This document shows, one piece after another, positions 25,501 through 33,742 of a stretch of 64,000 nucleotides of DNA. The stretch comes from Arthrobacter sp. B3I9 (GTDB lineage Bacteria; Actinomycetota; Actinomycetes; Actinomycetales; Micrococcaceae), in the NCBI RefSeq assembly GCF_030816935.1, contig NZ_JAUSYO010000001.1:1054001-1118000 (forward strand), read 5' to 3'. The notes beneath the pieces were generated by a model, which saw nothing but the letters and a program-made list of their open reading frames with translations, did not search any database and had not been told where the DNA came from. How positions within the stretch are numbered: position 1 is the stretch's first letter; every line of letters starts with the position of its first letter. The position numbers and the translations under genes were made by a program.

Positions 25501-25517
25501 GAACGAACGGTCGGTAA
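25496..25517. promoter_or_regulatory. Predicted TetR (PaaR-like) operator upstream of paaA
   Basis: A 22-bp site containing GAACGAACGGTCGGTAA, identical to the paaZ site at 17 of 22 positions by eye. It overlaps the -10 box and lies 29 bp before the paaA ATG. Confidence 0.72.
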
Positions 25518-25546
25518 TTATTTATGGGATATGCATAGGAGCAACC

Positions 25547-26584
25547 ATGGCATCGCAGACCCTGCAGTCGGCGCCCGCAGAGCCAACACCGGGACGGAAC
25601 GGACAGAGCCTCGAGGATGCGGCGCGGCGGGACGTTGAGGGACAGGCCTACTTCGACAAGGTCATGGCGGACGATTCCCGCATCGAGCCGCGGGACTGGA
25701 TGCCGCCGGCGTACCGCAAGACCCTGTTGCGGCAGATCTCCCAGCATGCCCACTCCGAGATCATCGGCATGCAGCCGGAAGCAAACTGGATCTCCCGGGC
25801 CCCGAGCCTCAAGCGCAAGGCCATCCTGATGGCCAAGGTCCAGGACGAGGCCGGGCATGGCCTGTACCTGTACTCCGCGGCCGAAACCCTCGGCCAGCCG
25901 CGCGACCAGATGATGGCCGACCTCATCGCCGGAAAGGCACGGTACTCCTCGATCTTCAACTATCCGGCTCTCACGTGGGCGGACATGGGGGCCATCGGAT
26001 GGCTGGTGGACGGCGCCGCCATCTGCAACCAGGTGCCGCTGTGCCGCGCATCCTACGGCCCGTACGGCCGCGCCATGGTCCGGATCTGCAAGGAGGAGTC
26101 CTTCCACCAGCGACAGGGCTTCGAGATCCTGCTGGAGCTCTCCAAGGGGACCCCCGAACAGAAGCAGATGGCCCAGGATGCCGTGAACCGCTGGTATGCC
26201 CCGGCGCTGATGATGTTCGGCCCGCCGGATGACGATTCGCCCAACTCGAAGCAGTCCATGGCGTGGAACATCAAGCGCTTCAGCAACGATGAACTCCGCA
26301 GCCGCTTCGTGGGGATGATGGTGGAGCAGGTCAGGGTCCTCGGCCTGACCCTCCCGGACAAGGACATCCGCTTCAACGAGGAAACCCGGAAATGGGAGCA
26401 CGGTCCGCTGGACTGGGATGAGTTCAAGGAAGTGCTCGCCGGCCGCGGCCCCTGCAACGCGCAGCGGCTGGAACGCCGAAGGGCAGCGCACGACGACGGC
26501 GCCTGGGTCCGCGAGGCAGCCGCCGCCTATGCGGACAAACAGCGGGCAAAACAGTCAGCGACGACGAAGGAATACGCAGCATGA
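25547..26584 (+). CDS. paaA: PaaA: 1,2-phenylacetyl-CoA epoxidase, catalytic subunit
   Basis: A 345-residue ferritin-like di-iron oxygenase, of normal length. The helix pairs carry iron ligands in [15 protein letters not shown] (DExxH) and [14 protein letters not shown] (EExxH), plus the Glu in [11 protein letters not shown]. It binds the acyl-CoA and inserts one oxygen atom into the ring to give ring-1,2-epoxyphenylacetyl-CoA, using electrons from PaaE. AGGAG stands 5-6 nt before the ATG. It heads a tight operon: its stop overlaps the paaB start (ATGA). Confidence 0.97.
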   Translation: MASQTLQSAPAEPTPGRNGQSLEDAARRDVEGQAYFDKVMADDSRIEPRDWMPPAYRKTLLRQISQHAHSEIIGMQPEANWISRAPSLKRKAILMAKVQDEAGHGLYLYSAAETLGQPRDQMMADLIAGKARYSSIFNYPALTWADMGAIGWLVDGAAICNQVPLCRASYGPYGRAMVRICKEESFHQRQGFEILLELSKGTPEQKQMAQDAVNRWYAPALMMFGPPDDDSPNSKQSMAWNIKRFSNDELRSRFVGMMVEQVRVLGLTLPDKDIRFNEETRKWEHGPLDWDEFKEVLAGRGPCNAQRLERRRAAHDDGAWVREAAAAYADKQRAKQSATTKEYAA

Positions 26585-27060
26585 GCCCACACGGCAACCC
26601 GGAAGTCCCGGCCAGTTCGGCCAGCGAGATCAACCGCGGCGCAGAAAGCGTCCCCGCCGGCTCCCCAGCCTCGCAAGCTCGGCCGGGGACCCCTGCCGGC
26701 GTGGGCCCAGCCGCCGGCTCCCCAGCCTCGCAACACACCGGGTCCCCGGCTCCACAGCAGAATGAGGAAACAGCAGGCCGCAACGCCTGGGGGCTTTGGG
26801 AGGTTTTCGTCCGGTCGAGCCGTGGCCTGAGCCATGTGCACGCCGGTTCCCTGCACGCCCCGGATGCCGCCATGGCCCTGCGCAACGCCCGCGACCTCTA
26901 CACCCGCCGCAACGAAGGCGTCTCCATCTGGGTAGTCCCGGCTGACGCCATCGCCGCCAGTGACCCGGACGCCAAGGGCTCGTTCTTCGAGTCGCCCCAG
27001 GGCAAGGACTACCGGCACGCGACGTATTACACCAAGAGCGAAGGGGTGAAGCACCTGTGA
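26581..27060 (+). CDS. paaB: PaaB: epoxidase subunit with repeat-derived N-terminal extension
   Basis: The normal PaaB (about 95 residues) is the C-terminal part, from about residue 68: [43 protein letters not shown]. In front is a ~65-residue Pro/Ser/Ala/Gly extension, of which residues 26-57 are encoded by a palindromic 45-bp repeat and a partial second copy. The start overlaps the paaA stop (ATGA) and no in-frame start lies between it and the core, so the extension should be translated. PaaB links PaaAC trimers in the epoxidase complex; the tail is probably disordered. Confidence 0.93.
   Translation: MSPHGNPEVPASSASEINRGAESVPAGSPASQARPGTPAGVGPAAGSPASQHTGSPAPQQNEETAGRNAWGLWEVFVRSSRGLSHVHAGSLHAPDAAMALRNARDLYTRRNEGVSIWVVPADAIAASDPDAKGSFFESPQGKDYRHATYYTKSEGVKHL
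26656..26750. repeat. 45-bp palindromic repeat (full copy 26656-26700, partial copy 26713-26750) inside paaB
   Basis: The full copy begins and ends with GCCGGC and folds on itself (CCGGC/GCCGG, CCCC/GGGG and GCC/GGC pairs around TCGCAAGC). The partial copy repeats GCCGGCTCCCCAGCCTCGCA and then diverges. Both lie in frame in paaB. Confidence 0.85.
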
Positions 27061-28046
27061 TCCCCACCGGCTCCCACAGCTCGCAAGCTCGCAGCGGGTC
27101 CCTCGCCGGCGTGGCCCCTGCTGACGATACGGAGACATCAGGCCACAGTGACATCTCCACCGGCATCCCCACCGCTGCAGGCATGGCCGGAGGCGACTCC
27201 AATGCCAGCGCCACCCGCATCACCCCCGGCAACGCCCTCCGCCCGGAGGACATCGCCCTCGAAGTCCGCACCGGCCTCGCCAAACCAACAGACGACGTAG
27301 CCGAATACGCCCTCAGGCTCGGCGACGACGCCCTCATCCTCGCCCAGCGCTTAGGCCACTGGATTTCCCGCGCTCCCGAGCTGGAGGAGGACGTGGCCCT
27401 CGGAAACATCGCCCTGGACCAGCTGGGCCATGCCCGTTCCTTCCTCAGCTACGCCGGCGGCTCCCTCGGCGGGGATGGCGGAGCGAAGAGCGAGGACGAT
27501 CTCGCCTACTTCCGCCGGGAGCACGAGTTCCGGTCCGCGCACCTGTTCGAGCAGCCCAACGGGGACTTTGCCGTCACCATCGCCCGCCAGTTTGCCGTGA
27601 GCTACTACCAGTTCGAGTTGTACCGCCGGCTGACCGAGTCCACCGACGCCACATTGGCGGCCATAGCGGCCAAGGCCGTGAAGGAAGTGGACTATCACCG
27701 CGACCACAGTGCGCAGTGGATCCTCCGCCTCGCACTCGGCACGGAGGAATCCCGCAGCCGCATCATCCACGGGCTGCGGCTGGTCTGGCCGTACGTCGGC
27801 GAGCTGTTCGAGGACGATGAGCTGACCGCCCGCCTGGCTGAAACGGGCGCCGCCGTCGAACCGTCCAGCCTGAAAGCCGACTTTGACCGGCTCACCGGAG
27901 GTGTCCTGGCCGAGGCGGAGCTGGAGGTGCCGCAGGTGCCCTTCGCGCCGGGCGGTGGACGCCGCGGCCGGCACTCCGAGCACCTTGGCTACATCCTTGC
28001 CGAGATGCAGGTGCTGGCCCGGGAGCATCCCGGAGCAACCTGGTGA
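27057..28046 (+). CDS. paaC: PaaC: epoxidase structural subunit
   Basis: A ferritin-like subunit without the iron site, which pairs with PaaA. The core starts near residue 78 (TDDVAEYALRLGDDALILAQ, HWISRAPELEEDVALGNIAL, LDQLGHARSFLSYAGG) and reaches the C-terminus at normal length (~250). The GTG at 27057 overlaps the paaB stop; this gives a 329-residue protein whose first ~55 residues are low-complexity, with residues 4-18 encoded by the same 45-bp repeat as in paaB. An ATG at 27183 is a plausible shorter start but has no clear ribosome site, so the repeat may be either coding or in the leader. Confidence 0.93.
   Translation: MIPTGSHSSQARSGSLAGVAPADDTETSGHSDISTGIPTAAGMAGGDSNASATRITPGNALRPEDIALEVRTGLAKPTDDVAEYALRLGDDALILAQRLGHWISRAPELEEDVALGNIALDQLGHARSFLSYAGGSLGGDGGAKSEDDLAYFRREHEFRSAHLFEQPNGDFAVTIARQFAVSYYQFELYRRLTESTDATLAAIAAKAVKEVDYHRDHSAQWILRLALGTEESRSRIIHGLRLVWPYVGELFEDDELTARLAETGAAVEPSSLKADFDRLTGGVLAEAELEVPQVPFAPGGGRRGRHSEHLGYILAEMQVLAREHPGATW
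27066..27110. repeat. 45-bp palindromic repeat at the start of paaC
   Basis: Same length and frame as the copy in paaB; shared strings are CCGGCTCCC, TCGCAAGCTCG and GCCGGCGTGG. The encoded peptides match: [15 protein letters not shown] in PaaB, GSHSSQARSGSLAGV in PaaC. Confidence 0.85.
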
Positions 28047-28600
28047 CCGCCGTGGACATGTTTGTGCAGGACGCCGGGGCCAGGACCAGGGAAACCTCCG
28101 CGGAGCAGAAGGCGTGGGCCCTTGCGGCCACGGTCTGCGACCCGGAGATCCCCGTCCTCACCATTGAGGATCTGGGGATACTCCGCCAGGTCCGGGTGTT
28201 CGACGACGGCGGGATGGTCCCGGCGGTCCAGGTCACCATCACCCCGACGTACTCCGGCTGCCCCGCAATGGACGCGATCCGCGATGACCTCAAGGCTGTG
28301 TTCGGGGCGGCCGGTTACCCCAGCGTGCATGTGGAACTGGTGCTCGCCCCGGCATGGACCACGGACTGGATGACCGAAGCTGGAAAGGCCAAGCTGCAGG
28401 AGTACGGCATAGCGCCGCCCTCGGGCCGTGCTGCCGCCGGCGGACACTCCGGAACAGTCCGACTCACCCTCGCCGTGAAATGCCCGCAGTGTTCGTCGTT
28501 GAAGACCAAGGAACTCACCCGCTTCGGCTCCACCTCCTGCAAGGCGCTGTACGTGTGCCAGGACTGCAAGGAACCGTTCGACTACTTCAAAGTGCTGTAA
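28043..28600 (+). CDS. paaD: PaaD: iron-sulfur maturation factor of the epoxidase
   Basis: A 185-residue protein with an N-terminal MIP18/DUF59 domain (VCDPEIPVLTIEDLGILR, TPTYSGCPAMDAIRDDL) and a C-terminal zinc-ribbon-like region with Cys pairs CPQC and CQDC. PaaD proteins assist assembly of Fe-S or metal sites in the PaaABCE complex. Its GTG start overlaps the paaC stop (GTGA), and paaE follows after 9 bp. Confidence 0.94.
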   Translation: MTAVDMFVQDAGARTRETSAEQKAWALAATVCDPEIPVLTIEDLGILRQVRVFDDGGMVPAVQVTITPTYSGCPAMDAIRDDLKAVFGAAGYPSVHVELVLAPAWTTDWMTEAGKAKLQEYGIAPPSGRAAAGGHSGTVRLTLAVKCPQCSSLKTKELTRFGSTSCKALYVCQDCKEPFDYFKVL

Positions 28601-28609
28601 GGAAGCCCC

Positions 28610-29851
28610 ATGCCTGTTGTCCGCCAGACCGCCGCCGAATCGGCGCAGGCCACCGGCCGCCGCCGTCCGTCCTTCCACACGCTCGGCGTGAAGGAGGTGC
28701 GCCGGCTCACCGAGGACGCCATCGAGGTGGGCTTCCACGTCCCGCCGGAGCTCGCCGGGCAGTTCGACTACCTGCCCGGCCAGTACGTGGCCTTGCGCAC
28801 CAAGCTCCCGGACGAGACCGGCGAACTGCACGAGGTGCGCCGCAGCTACTCCATCTGCGCCGAGCCGCGCAGCTTCGCGGACGGCAGCAGCGAGATCCGC
28901 GTGGCGGTGAAGAAGGACCTGGGCGGGCTGTTCTCCACGTGGGCCAACGCCGAACTGAAGGTTGGCGACACTCTGGACGTCATGAGCCCGATGGGCGCGT
29001 TCGTGTCCAAGCACGGCCGGGACGGCAAAGCCGTGGAGCAGAACCGCATGAACTCGATGAACAACCCGGAGGAGCTGGCGGGGGACGTCGCCTCCAGCGG
29101 GGAAGCGAGCTTCGTTGCCATCGCCGCAGGCAGCGGCATCACTCCGGTAATCGCGATCGCCCGCACACTGCTGGCCAAAAACCCGGAGTGCCGGTTCGAC
29201 CTGATCTACGCCAACAAGGCCGCCATGGACGTGATGTTCCTGGAGGAGCTGGCAGACCTGAAGGACAAGTACCCGCAGCGGCTGGCCATCCACCACGTGC
29301 TGTCACGCGAGCAGCGGATCGCGCCGCTGCTCAGCGGCAGGATCGACGCCGAGAAGCTCCGCCAGCTGCTGGGCACCGCCATCCACGCGGACGACGTGGA
29401 CGAGTGGTTCCTGTGCGGGCCGTTCGAGCTGGTGCAGCTGTGCAGGGACACCCTGGCTGAGCGCGGGGTGAAGCCCGAGAACGTCCGGTTCGAGCTGTTC
29501 ACGTCCGGCAAGCCGGACCGGCCGGAGGGGCACGCCGGCCGGCCGGTGGTGGTGGACGAGTCCAAGGAGACCTTCAAGATCACGTTCAAGCTGGACGGCC
29601 TGCAGGGCGAGGTGGCCAGCCCGACGCACGCCCGGGAGTCCATCCTCAACGCCGCGCTGCGGGTCCGCCCCGATGTGCCGTTCGCGTGCGCCGGGGGAGT
29701 GTGCGGAACGTGCCGGGCCAAGGTGGTCACCGGCAGCGTGACCATGGACGAGAACTACGCCCTCGAGCAGGACGAGCTGGACAAGGGGTACGTGCTGACC
29801 TGCCAGAGCCACCCCACGACGCCGGAAGTCACCGTCGACTTCGACGTCTAG
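28610..29851 (+). CDS. paaE: PaaE: epoxidase reductase
   Basis: A 413-residue reductase. The N-terminal ~280 residues are a ferredoxin-NADP reductase module (RRSYSICAEPR for FAD, AAGSGITPVIAIARTLL for NADPH, WFLCGPFELVQLC). The C-terminal ~90 residues are a plant-type [2Fe-2S] ferredoxin (CAGGVCGTCRAKV with a fourth Cys in VLTCQSH). It passes electrons from NADPH to PaaA. AAGGAAG lies upstream of the ATG. It is about 50 residues longer than usual, from a loop around 135-160 (NRMNSMNNPEELAG). Confidence 0.96.
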   Translation: MPVVRQTAAESAQATGRRRPSFHTLGVKEVRRLTEDAIEVGFHVPPELAGQFDYLPGQYVALRTKLPDETGELHEVRRSYSICAEPRSFADGSSEIRVAVKKDLGGLFSTWANAELKVGDTLDVMSPMGAFVSKHGRDGKAVEQNRMNSMNNPEELAGDVASSGEASFVAIAAGSGITPVIAIARTLLAKNPECRFDLIYANKAAMDVMFLEELADLKDKYPQRLAIHHVLSREQRIAPLLSGRIDAEKLRQLLGTAIHADDVDEWFLCGPFELVQLCRDTLAERGVKPENVRFELFTSGKPDRPEGHAGRPVVVDESKETFKITFKLDGLQGEVASPTHARESILNAALRVRPDVPFACAGGVCGTCRAKVVTGSVTMDENYALEQDELDKGYVLTCQSHPTTPEVTVDFDV

Positions 29852-29893
29852 CCTCGCCGGCCCGAACCTGTCCCGACCCGAAAAAGGAACCCC

Positions 29894-30673
29894 ATGATCT
29901 CCCTCTCCGTCGACGCCGGCATCGCCGAGATCGTGCTGGATGCACCGCACAAGCTCAACGCGCTGGACGAGCAGGCGCTGGCCGATCTTGGGCGTGCGTA
30001 CGACGACGGCGCTGACGCGGCCGCGCGCGGGGAGGTCAGGGCGCTGCTGCTCCGGGGCGCGGGGCGGGCCTTCTGCGCCGGGCGGGACATCGCTGGAGTG
30101 ACGCCCGAAAGCGACGACGCGCAGGCCTACCTCGGCGGGCTGGTCCAGCCGCTGCTCCAAAAGATGAGCTCCTTCCCGGCACCGACCTTCGCGGCCGCGC
30201 AGGGCGCCTGCCTCGGAGTCGGGCTCGGGCTGCTGCTGGCCACGGATGTGGTGTACGTCGCGGAGAACGCTAAGTTCGGATCCCCGTTCGCCAAACTCGG
30301 CGCCACCTTGGATTCCGGCGGCCACTGGTACTTCACCGAACGCCTCGGCATGCACCGGACCCTGGACCTTATCTATACGGCCGAACTGATCAGCGGCGCC
30401 GAAGCTGTGGCGCGCGGGCTGTTCAGCAGGGCGATGCCCGCGGACGAACTGCTGGAGCGCACCCGGGCGATCGTGGCCGGCGTGGCCACCGGTGCCACGG
30501 GGGCGTTCAATGCGAGCAAGGAACTGGTCGCGCACATCCGGGACCAGCGCCTCGGGCTGTGGGAAGCAATGGAAGAGGAAAACGCCGAGCAGGCGCGGCT
30601 GTGCAAGAGCGACGACTACGCCGAAGGGTTCCGGGCCTTCCAGGAGAAGCGGCCACCTGTTTTCAAGGGCTGA
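29894..30673 (+). CDS. Enoyl-CoA hydratase/isomerase family protein (PaaG-like)
   Basis: A 259-residue crotonase-fold protein: FCAGRDIAG for the first oxyanion loop, AAAQGACLGVGLGLLLATD for the second, and FAKLGATLDSGGHWYFTERLG, where an Asp takes the place of the second catalytic Glu, as in PaaG isomerases. The ending DDYAEGFRAFQEKRPPVFKG is typical of PaaG/PaaF enzymes. I favour the epoxyphenylacetyl-CoA isomerase role, converting the PaaABCDE product to oxepin-CoA for PaaZ; hydratase PaaF is the alternative. It follows paaE by 42 bp with AAAAGGAA upstream, and is probably the last gene of the operon. Confidence 0.85.
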   Translation: MISLSVDAGIAEIVLDAPHKLNALDEQALADLGRAYDDGADAAARGEVRALLLRGAGRAFCAGRDIAGVTPESDDAQAYLGGLVQPLLQKMSSFPAPTFAAAQGACLGVGLGLLLATDVVYVAENAKFGSPFAKLGATLDSGGHWYFTERLGMHRTLDLIYTAELISGAEAVARGLFSRAMPADELLERTRAIVAGVATGATGAFNASKELVAHIRDQRLGLWEAMEEENAEQARLCKSDDYAEGFRAFQEKRPPVFKG

Positions 30674-30769
30674 GGGCCGGGCCGCCCGACTACTGAGACC
30701 AAGTTGTCTCTGTACTTGTCTTTGGGCCAAGCGGTTCTCATTTCGAATACGCGCTTGTAGGGTTCGGAT

Positions 30770-31660
30770 ATGACTTCGGGGAAACGATTGATCAAGGCCG
30801 TCATTCCGGCTGCCGGGCTGGGAACACGATTCCTTCCCGCCACCAAGGCGATGCCCAAGGAGATGCTGCCGGTGGTGGACCAGCCGGCCATCCAGTATGT
30901 GGTGGAGGAAGCAGTCCGGGCCGGGCTGACCGATCTGCTGATGATTACCGGCCGGCAGAAGCGTGCCCTCGAGGACCATTTCGACCGCGAGCCCAGCCTG
31001 GAACGCGCGTTGGAGCTCAAGGGCGACCTGGACAAGCTGGACGCGGTCCGGCACGCCTCCGGCCTGGGCCCGCTGCATTACGTCCGCCAGCGCGACCCCA
31101 AGGGCCTGGGCCACGCCGTCCTGTGCGCCCGACAGCACGTGGGCGACGAGCCGTTCGCGGTCCTCTTGGGCGACGATCTGATTGACGAGCGCGATGAGCT
31201 CCTGACCACCATGATTGACGTGCAGGCCAGGACTGGAGGTTCCGTGGTGGCCCTGATCGAGGTCTGCCCGGCCGAAATCAGCGCCTACGGCTGCGCTGCT
31301 GTGTCCGGCATTCCTGGCGAGGACCACGTGAGGATTAACGGCCTGGTGGAAAAGCCCGACGCTGCCGATGCCCCCTCAAACTATGCCGTGATCGGCAGGT
31401 ACGTGTTGCACCCCGCGGTGTTCGACGTTTTGGAACGCACTGCCCCTGGCCGGGGCGGGGAAATCCAGCTCACCGACGCGCTGCAGTCCCTGGCCGTCTC
31501 CGGCAGCGAAGGCGGTGGCGTTTACGGGGTGGTCTTCAACGGCCGCCGGTACGACACCGGTGACAAGCTGAGCTACCTCAAAGCCGTCATATCCATCGCC
31601 GCGGACAGGGTGGAATTCGGCGAGGAGCTGCGCGCCTGGATGAAAGCATTCGTAAGCTGA
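30770..31660 (+). CDS. galU: GalU: UTP-glucose-1-phosphate uridylyltransferase
   Basis: A 296-residue nucleotidyltransferase of normal length with the N-terminal VIPAAGLGTRFLPATKAMPKE, IQYVVEEAV, LGHAVLCARQHVGDEPFAVLLGDD and GLVEKP near the end. It makes UDP-glucose for surface glycans. TAGGGT at 30758-30763 lies 6 nt before the ATG, so the mRNA is probably leaderless. A hairpin terminator closes the gene. Confidence 0.96.
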   Translation: MTSGKRLIKAVIPAAGLGTRFLPATKAMPKEMLPVVDQPAIQYVVEEAVRAGLTDLLMITGRQKRALEDHFDREPSLERALELKGDLDKLDAVRHASGLGPLHYVRQRDPKGLGHAVLCARQHVGDEPFAVLLGDDLIDERDELLTTMIDVQARTGGSVVALIEVCPAEISAYGCAAVSGIPGEDHVRINGLVEKPDAADAPSNYAVIGRYVLHPAVFDVLERTAPGRGGEIQLTDALQSLAVSGSEGGGVYGVVFNGRRYDTGDKLSYLKAVISIAADRVEFGEELRAWMKAFVS

Positions 31661-31691
31661 CGGCAGGGAGTCCTCGTCAAGGGTGGCAAAG

Positions 31692-31735
31692 AAAAAGCGG
31701 TCCAGGGCTTGGTTGCCCCGGACCGCTCGTTTTTG
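31692..31735. terminator. Rho-independent terminator between galU and fcl
   Basis: AGCGGTCC-AGGGC pairs with GCCCC-GGACCGCT around TTGGTT; A5 lies on the left and T5 on the right, so it can serve both converging genes. Confidence 0.88.
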
Positions 31736-31739
31736 TTCC

Positions 31740-32714
31740 TCAGGCCCTGATGTGCTCGATGTTTGCCCGATACCATTCGACAGTGCTTTTCACGCCCTCC
31801 GCCAGACCGATCCGCGCCGACCACCCGGCGCTAGCCAGCTTGGAGACATCCAATAGCTTCTGCGGCGTGCCATCGGGTTTGGTTGTATCCCAAGCAATCT
31901 GTCCGTCGTAGCCGACGGCCCCCGCCACAATGGAGGCCAGCTCCTTGATGGTGACGTCGGATCCTGTCCCTACGTTCACCTGCGCGGCACCGTCATAGTG
32001 CTCCAGCAGGTGCAGGCAGGCTGAAGCCATGTCGTCCACGTGCAGGAACTCGCGTCGAGGGGACCCACTTCCCCAGTTGGTGACGCTGCCGGCTTTGGCC
32101 TCGGCCGCTTCGTCGAGGCGGCGGATCAGGGCGGGAAGAACGTGGGAGCCCTCCCTTGAGAAGTTGTCCCCCGGGCCGTACAGGTTGGTGGGCATCGCCG
32201 AGATCCACGGCAGCGAGTACTGGCGGCGGATGGCCTGGACATGCATGATGCCAGCAATTTTCGCTATGGCGTAGGCGTCATTAGTAGGTTCCAAATGGCC
32301 GGTCAACAACGATTCCTCGCGGATGGGCTGCGCGGCGAACTTGGGGTAGATGCAAGACGACCCGAGGAACAAGAGCCTCTCCACCCCGCATTCGCGGGCT
32401 GCGTCCAGGACATTCACCTGGATCCTCAGATTGTCACTGAGGAAGTCGACCGGGTAGGTGTTGTTGGCGTGAATGCCCCCTACTTTGGCTGCAGCCAGGA
32501 CCACGTAGCGCGGCTTGGTGGCCGCGAAGAATTCGAAGACGTCGGTACGGTTCTTCAGGTCCAGCTCCTCGGACGTGCGCCCGACCAGGTTGGTGAACCC
32601 TTCATATTTAAGATGCCGCCAGAGGGCCGACCCGACAAGACCTCGATGGCCCGCTATATAAAAGGCCGCCGAACGGTCCAGCGGGGCTGGTTCGAAGGCA
32701 ACCGCGGTCCCCAC
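31740..32714 (-). CDS. fcl: GDP-L-fucose synthase
   Basis: A 324-residue short-chain dehydrogenase/reductase-fold epimerase-reductase: IAGHRGLVGSALWRHL (NADP loop), AAAKVGGIHANNTYP, FLGSSCIYPKFA, and a Tyr/Lys pair in NDAYAIAKIAG. It converts GDP-4-keto-6-deoxy-mannose, the Gmd product, to GDP-L-fucose. The GTG start overlaps the gmd stop (TAGTG). It is the last gene of the minus-strand unit GT4-gmd-fcl. Confidence 0.94.
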   Translation of the reverse strand: MGTAVAFEPAPLDRSAAFYIAGHRGLVGSALWRHLKYEGFTNLVGRTSEELDLKNRTDVFEFFAATKPRYVVLAAAKVGGIHANNTYPVDFLSDNLRIQVNVLDAARECGVERLLFLGSSCIYPKFAAQPIREESLLTGHLEPTNDAYAIAKIAGIMHVQAIRRQYSLPWISAMPTNLYGPGDNFSREGSHVLPALIRRLDEAAEAKAGSVTNWGSGSPRREFLHVDDMASACLHLLEHYDGAAQVNVGTGSDVTIKELASIVAGAVGYDGQIAWDTTKPDGTPQKLLDVSKLASAGWSARIGLAEGVKSTVEWYRANIEHIRA

Positions 32715-33742
32715 TAGCTTTTCCAGCTTTCCAGGTCCACGCTGTCGATCCAGCTGTCGCCGGCGTGCTTCAACGCTTCGATATCGGCGTCCACCATGAT
32801 TCGCGCGAGTTCAGGCGTGTGGACAGAGGCCTTCCAGCCGAGTTTTACCTGGGCTTTGGACGCATCTCCGATCAAGGCGTCAACTTCGGTCGGCCGCAGG
32901 TACCGTTCATCGAACCGGACGTGGTCCTCCCAGTTAAGGCCAGCGTGGTCGAAGGAGATCTGCAGGAAGTCACGAACGGTATAGTTTCCGCCGGTTGCAA
33001 GCACGAAGTCCTCTGGCTCATCGGCCTGAAGCATCCGCCACATACCCTCGACGTACTCCGCAGCGTATCCCCAGTCACGGACAGCGTCGAGATTTCCCAT
33101 GTAGAGCAAATCCTGCTTGCCCGCTTTGATGGCAGCCACGGCCCGGGTGATTTTGCGAGTGACAAAGGTCTCGCCCCGCCGGGGAGACTCGTGGTTGAAG
33201 AGGATGCCGTTGACCGCGAACATGCCGTACGCCTCACGGTAATTCCTAGTGATCCAATAGCTGTAGACCTTGGCCGCACCATAAGGGGATCGCGGATAGA
33301 ACGGAGTTTCTTCGTTTTGGGGAGGAGGTGTGGCTCCGAACATCTCGGAGGAGGACGCCTGATAAAACCTCGTTTGTATCCCTGACATCCGCACGGCTTC
33401 CAGGAGGCGGATCGTACCGACGCCGGTCGTATCGGCTGTGTGCTCGGGCTCGTCGAACGAGACGCGGACGTGGGACTGGGCCGCCAGGTTGTACACCTCA
33501 TCCGGCCTGATCTGGGCCAGCAGCGTGACGAGGCGCGCACCATCACTCAGGTCGCCGTAATGGAGGAACAGTTGAGCGTTCGGGTCGTGCGGATCGACGT
33601 AGAGGTGGTCGACCCTGGCGGTGTTGAAGGTCGACGCCCGGCGAATCAGGCCATGTACCTCATACCCTTTGCTCAACAGCAGTTCTGTCAGGTACGAGCC
33701 GTCTTGGCCCGTAATGCCGGTGATAAGTGCACGCTTGGTCAT
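32714..33742 (-). CDS. gmd: GDP-mannose 4,6-dehydratase
   Basis: A 342-residue enzyme with [18 protein letters not shown] (NADP loop), [37 protein letters not shown] (the Tyr-x3-Lys pair) and [13 protein letters not shown]. It forms GDP-4-keto-6-deoxy-D-mannose from GDP-mannose. I chose ATG 33742 because it overlaps the preceding stop as ATGA and has GGGGGA upstream; the ATG at 33754 would give four more residues. The DNA here looks lower in G+C than the flanks by eye. Confidence 0.95.
   Translation of the reverse strand: MTKRALITGITGQDGSYLTELLLSKGYEVHGLIRRASTFNTARVDHLYVDPHDPNAQLFLHYGDLSDGARLVTLLAQIRPDEVYNLAAQSHVRVSFDEPEHTADTTGVGTIRLLEAVRMSGIQTRFYQASSSEMFGATPPPQNEETPFYPRSPYGAAKVYSYWITRNYREAYGMFAVNGILFNHESPRRGETFVTRKITRAVAAIKAGKQDLLYMGNLDAVRDWGYAAEYVEGMWRMLQADEPEDFVLATGGNYTVRDFLQISFDHAGLNWEDHVRFDERYLRPTEVDALIGDASKAQVKLGWKASVHTPELARIMVDADIEALKHAGDSWIDSVDLESWKS

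Noticed and set aside
26656..27110. CRISPR-like array suggested by the repeated 45-mer
   Set aside because: Copies are few, unevenly spaced and lie inside coding frames; no cas genes are present.
28354..29460. 368-codon open frame on the plus strand
   Set aside because: Out of frame with paaD and paaE, both of which are intact and well conserved; the translation is Arg/Pro/Gly-rich noise.
29303..31327. 674-codon open frame on the minus strand
   Set aside because: It runs antisense across paaE, the PaaG-like gene and galU, including their gaps, which no real gene would do here.
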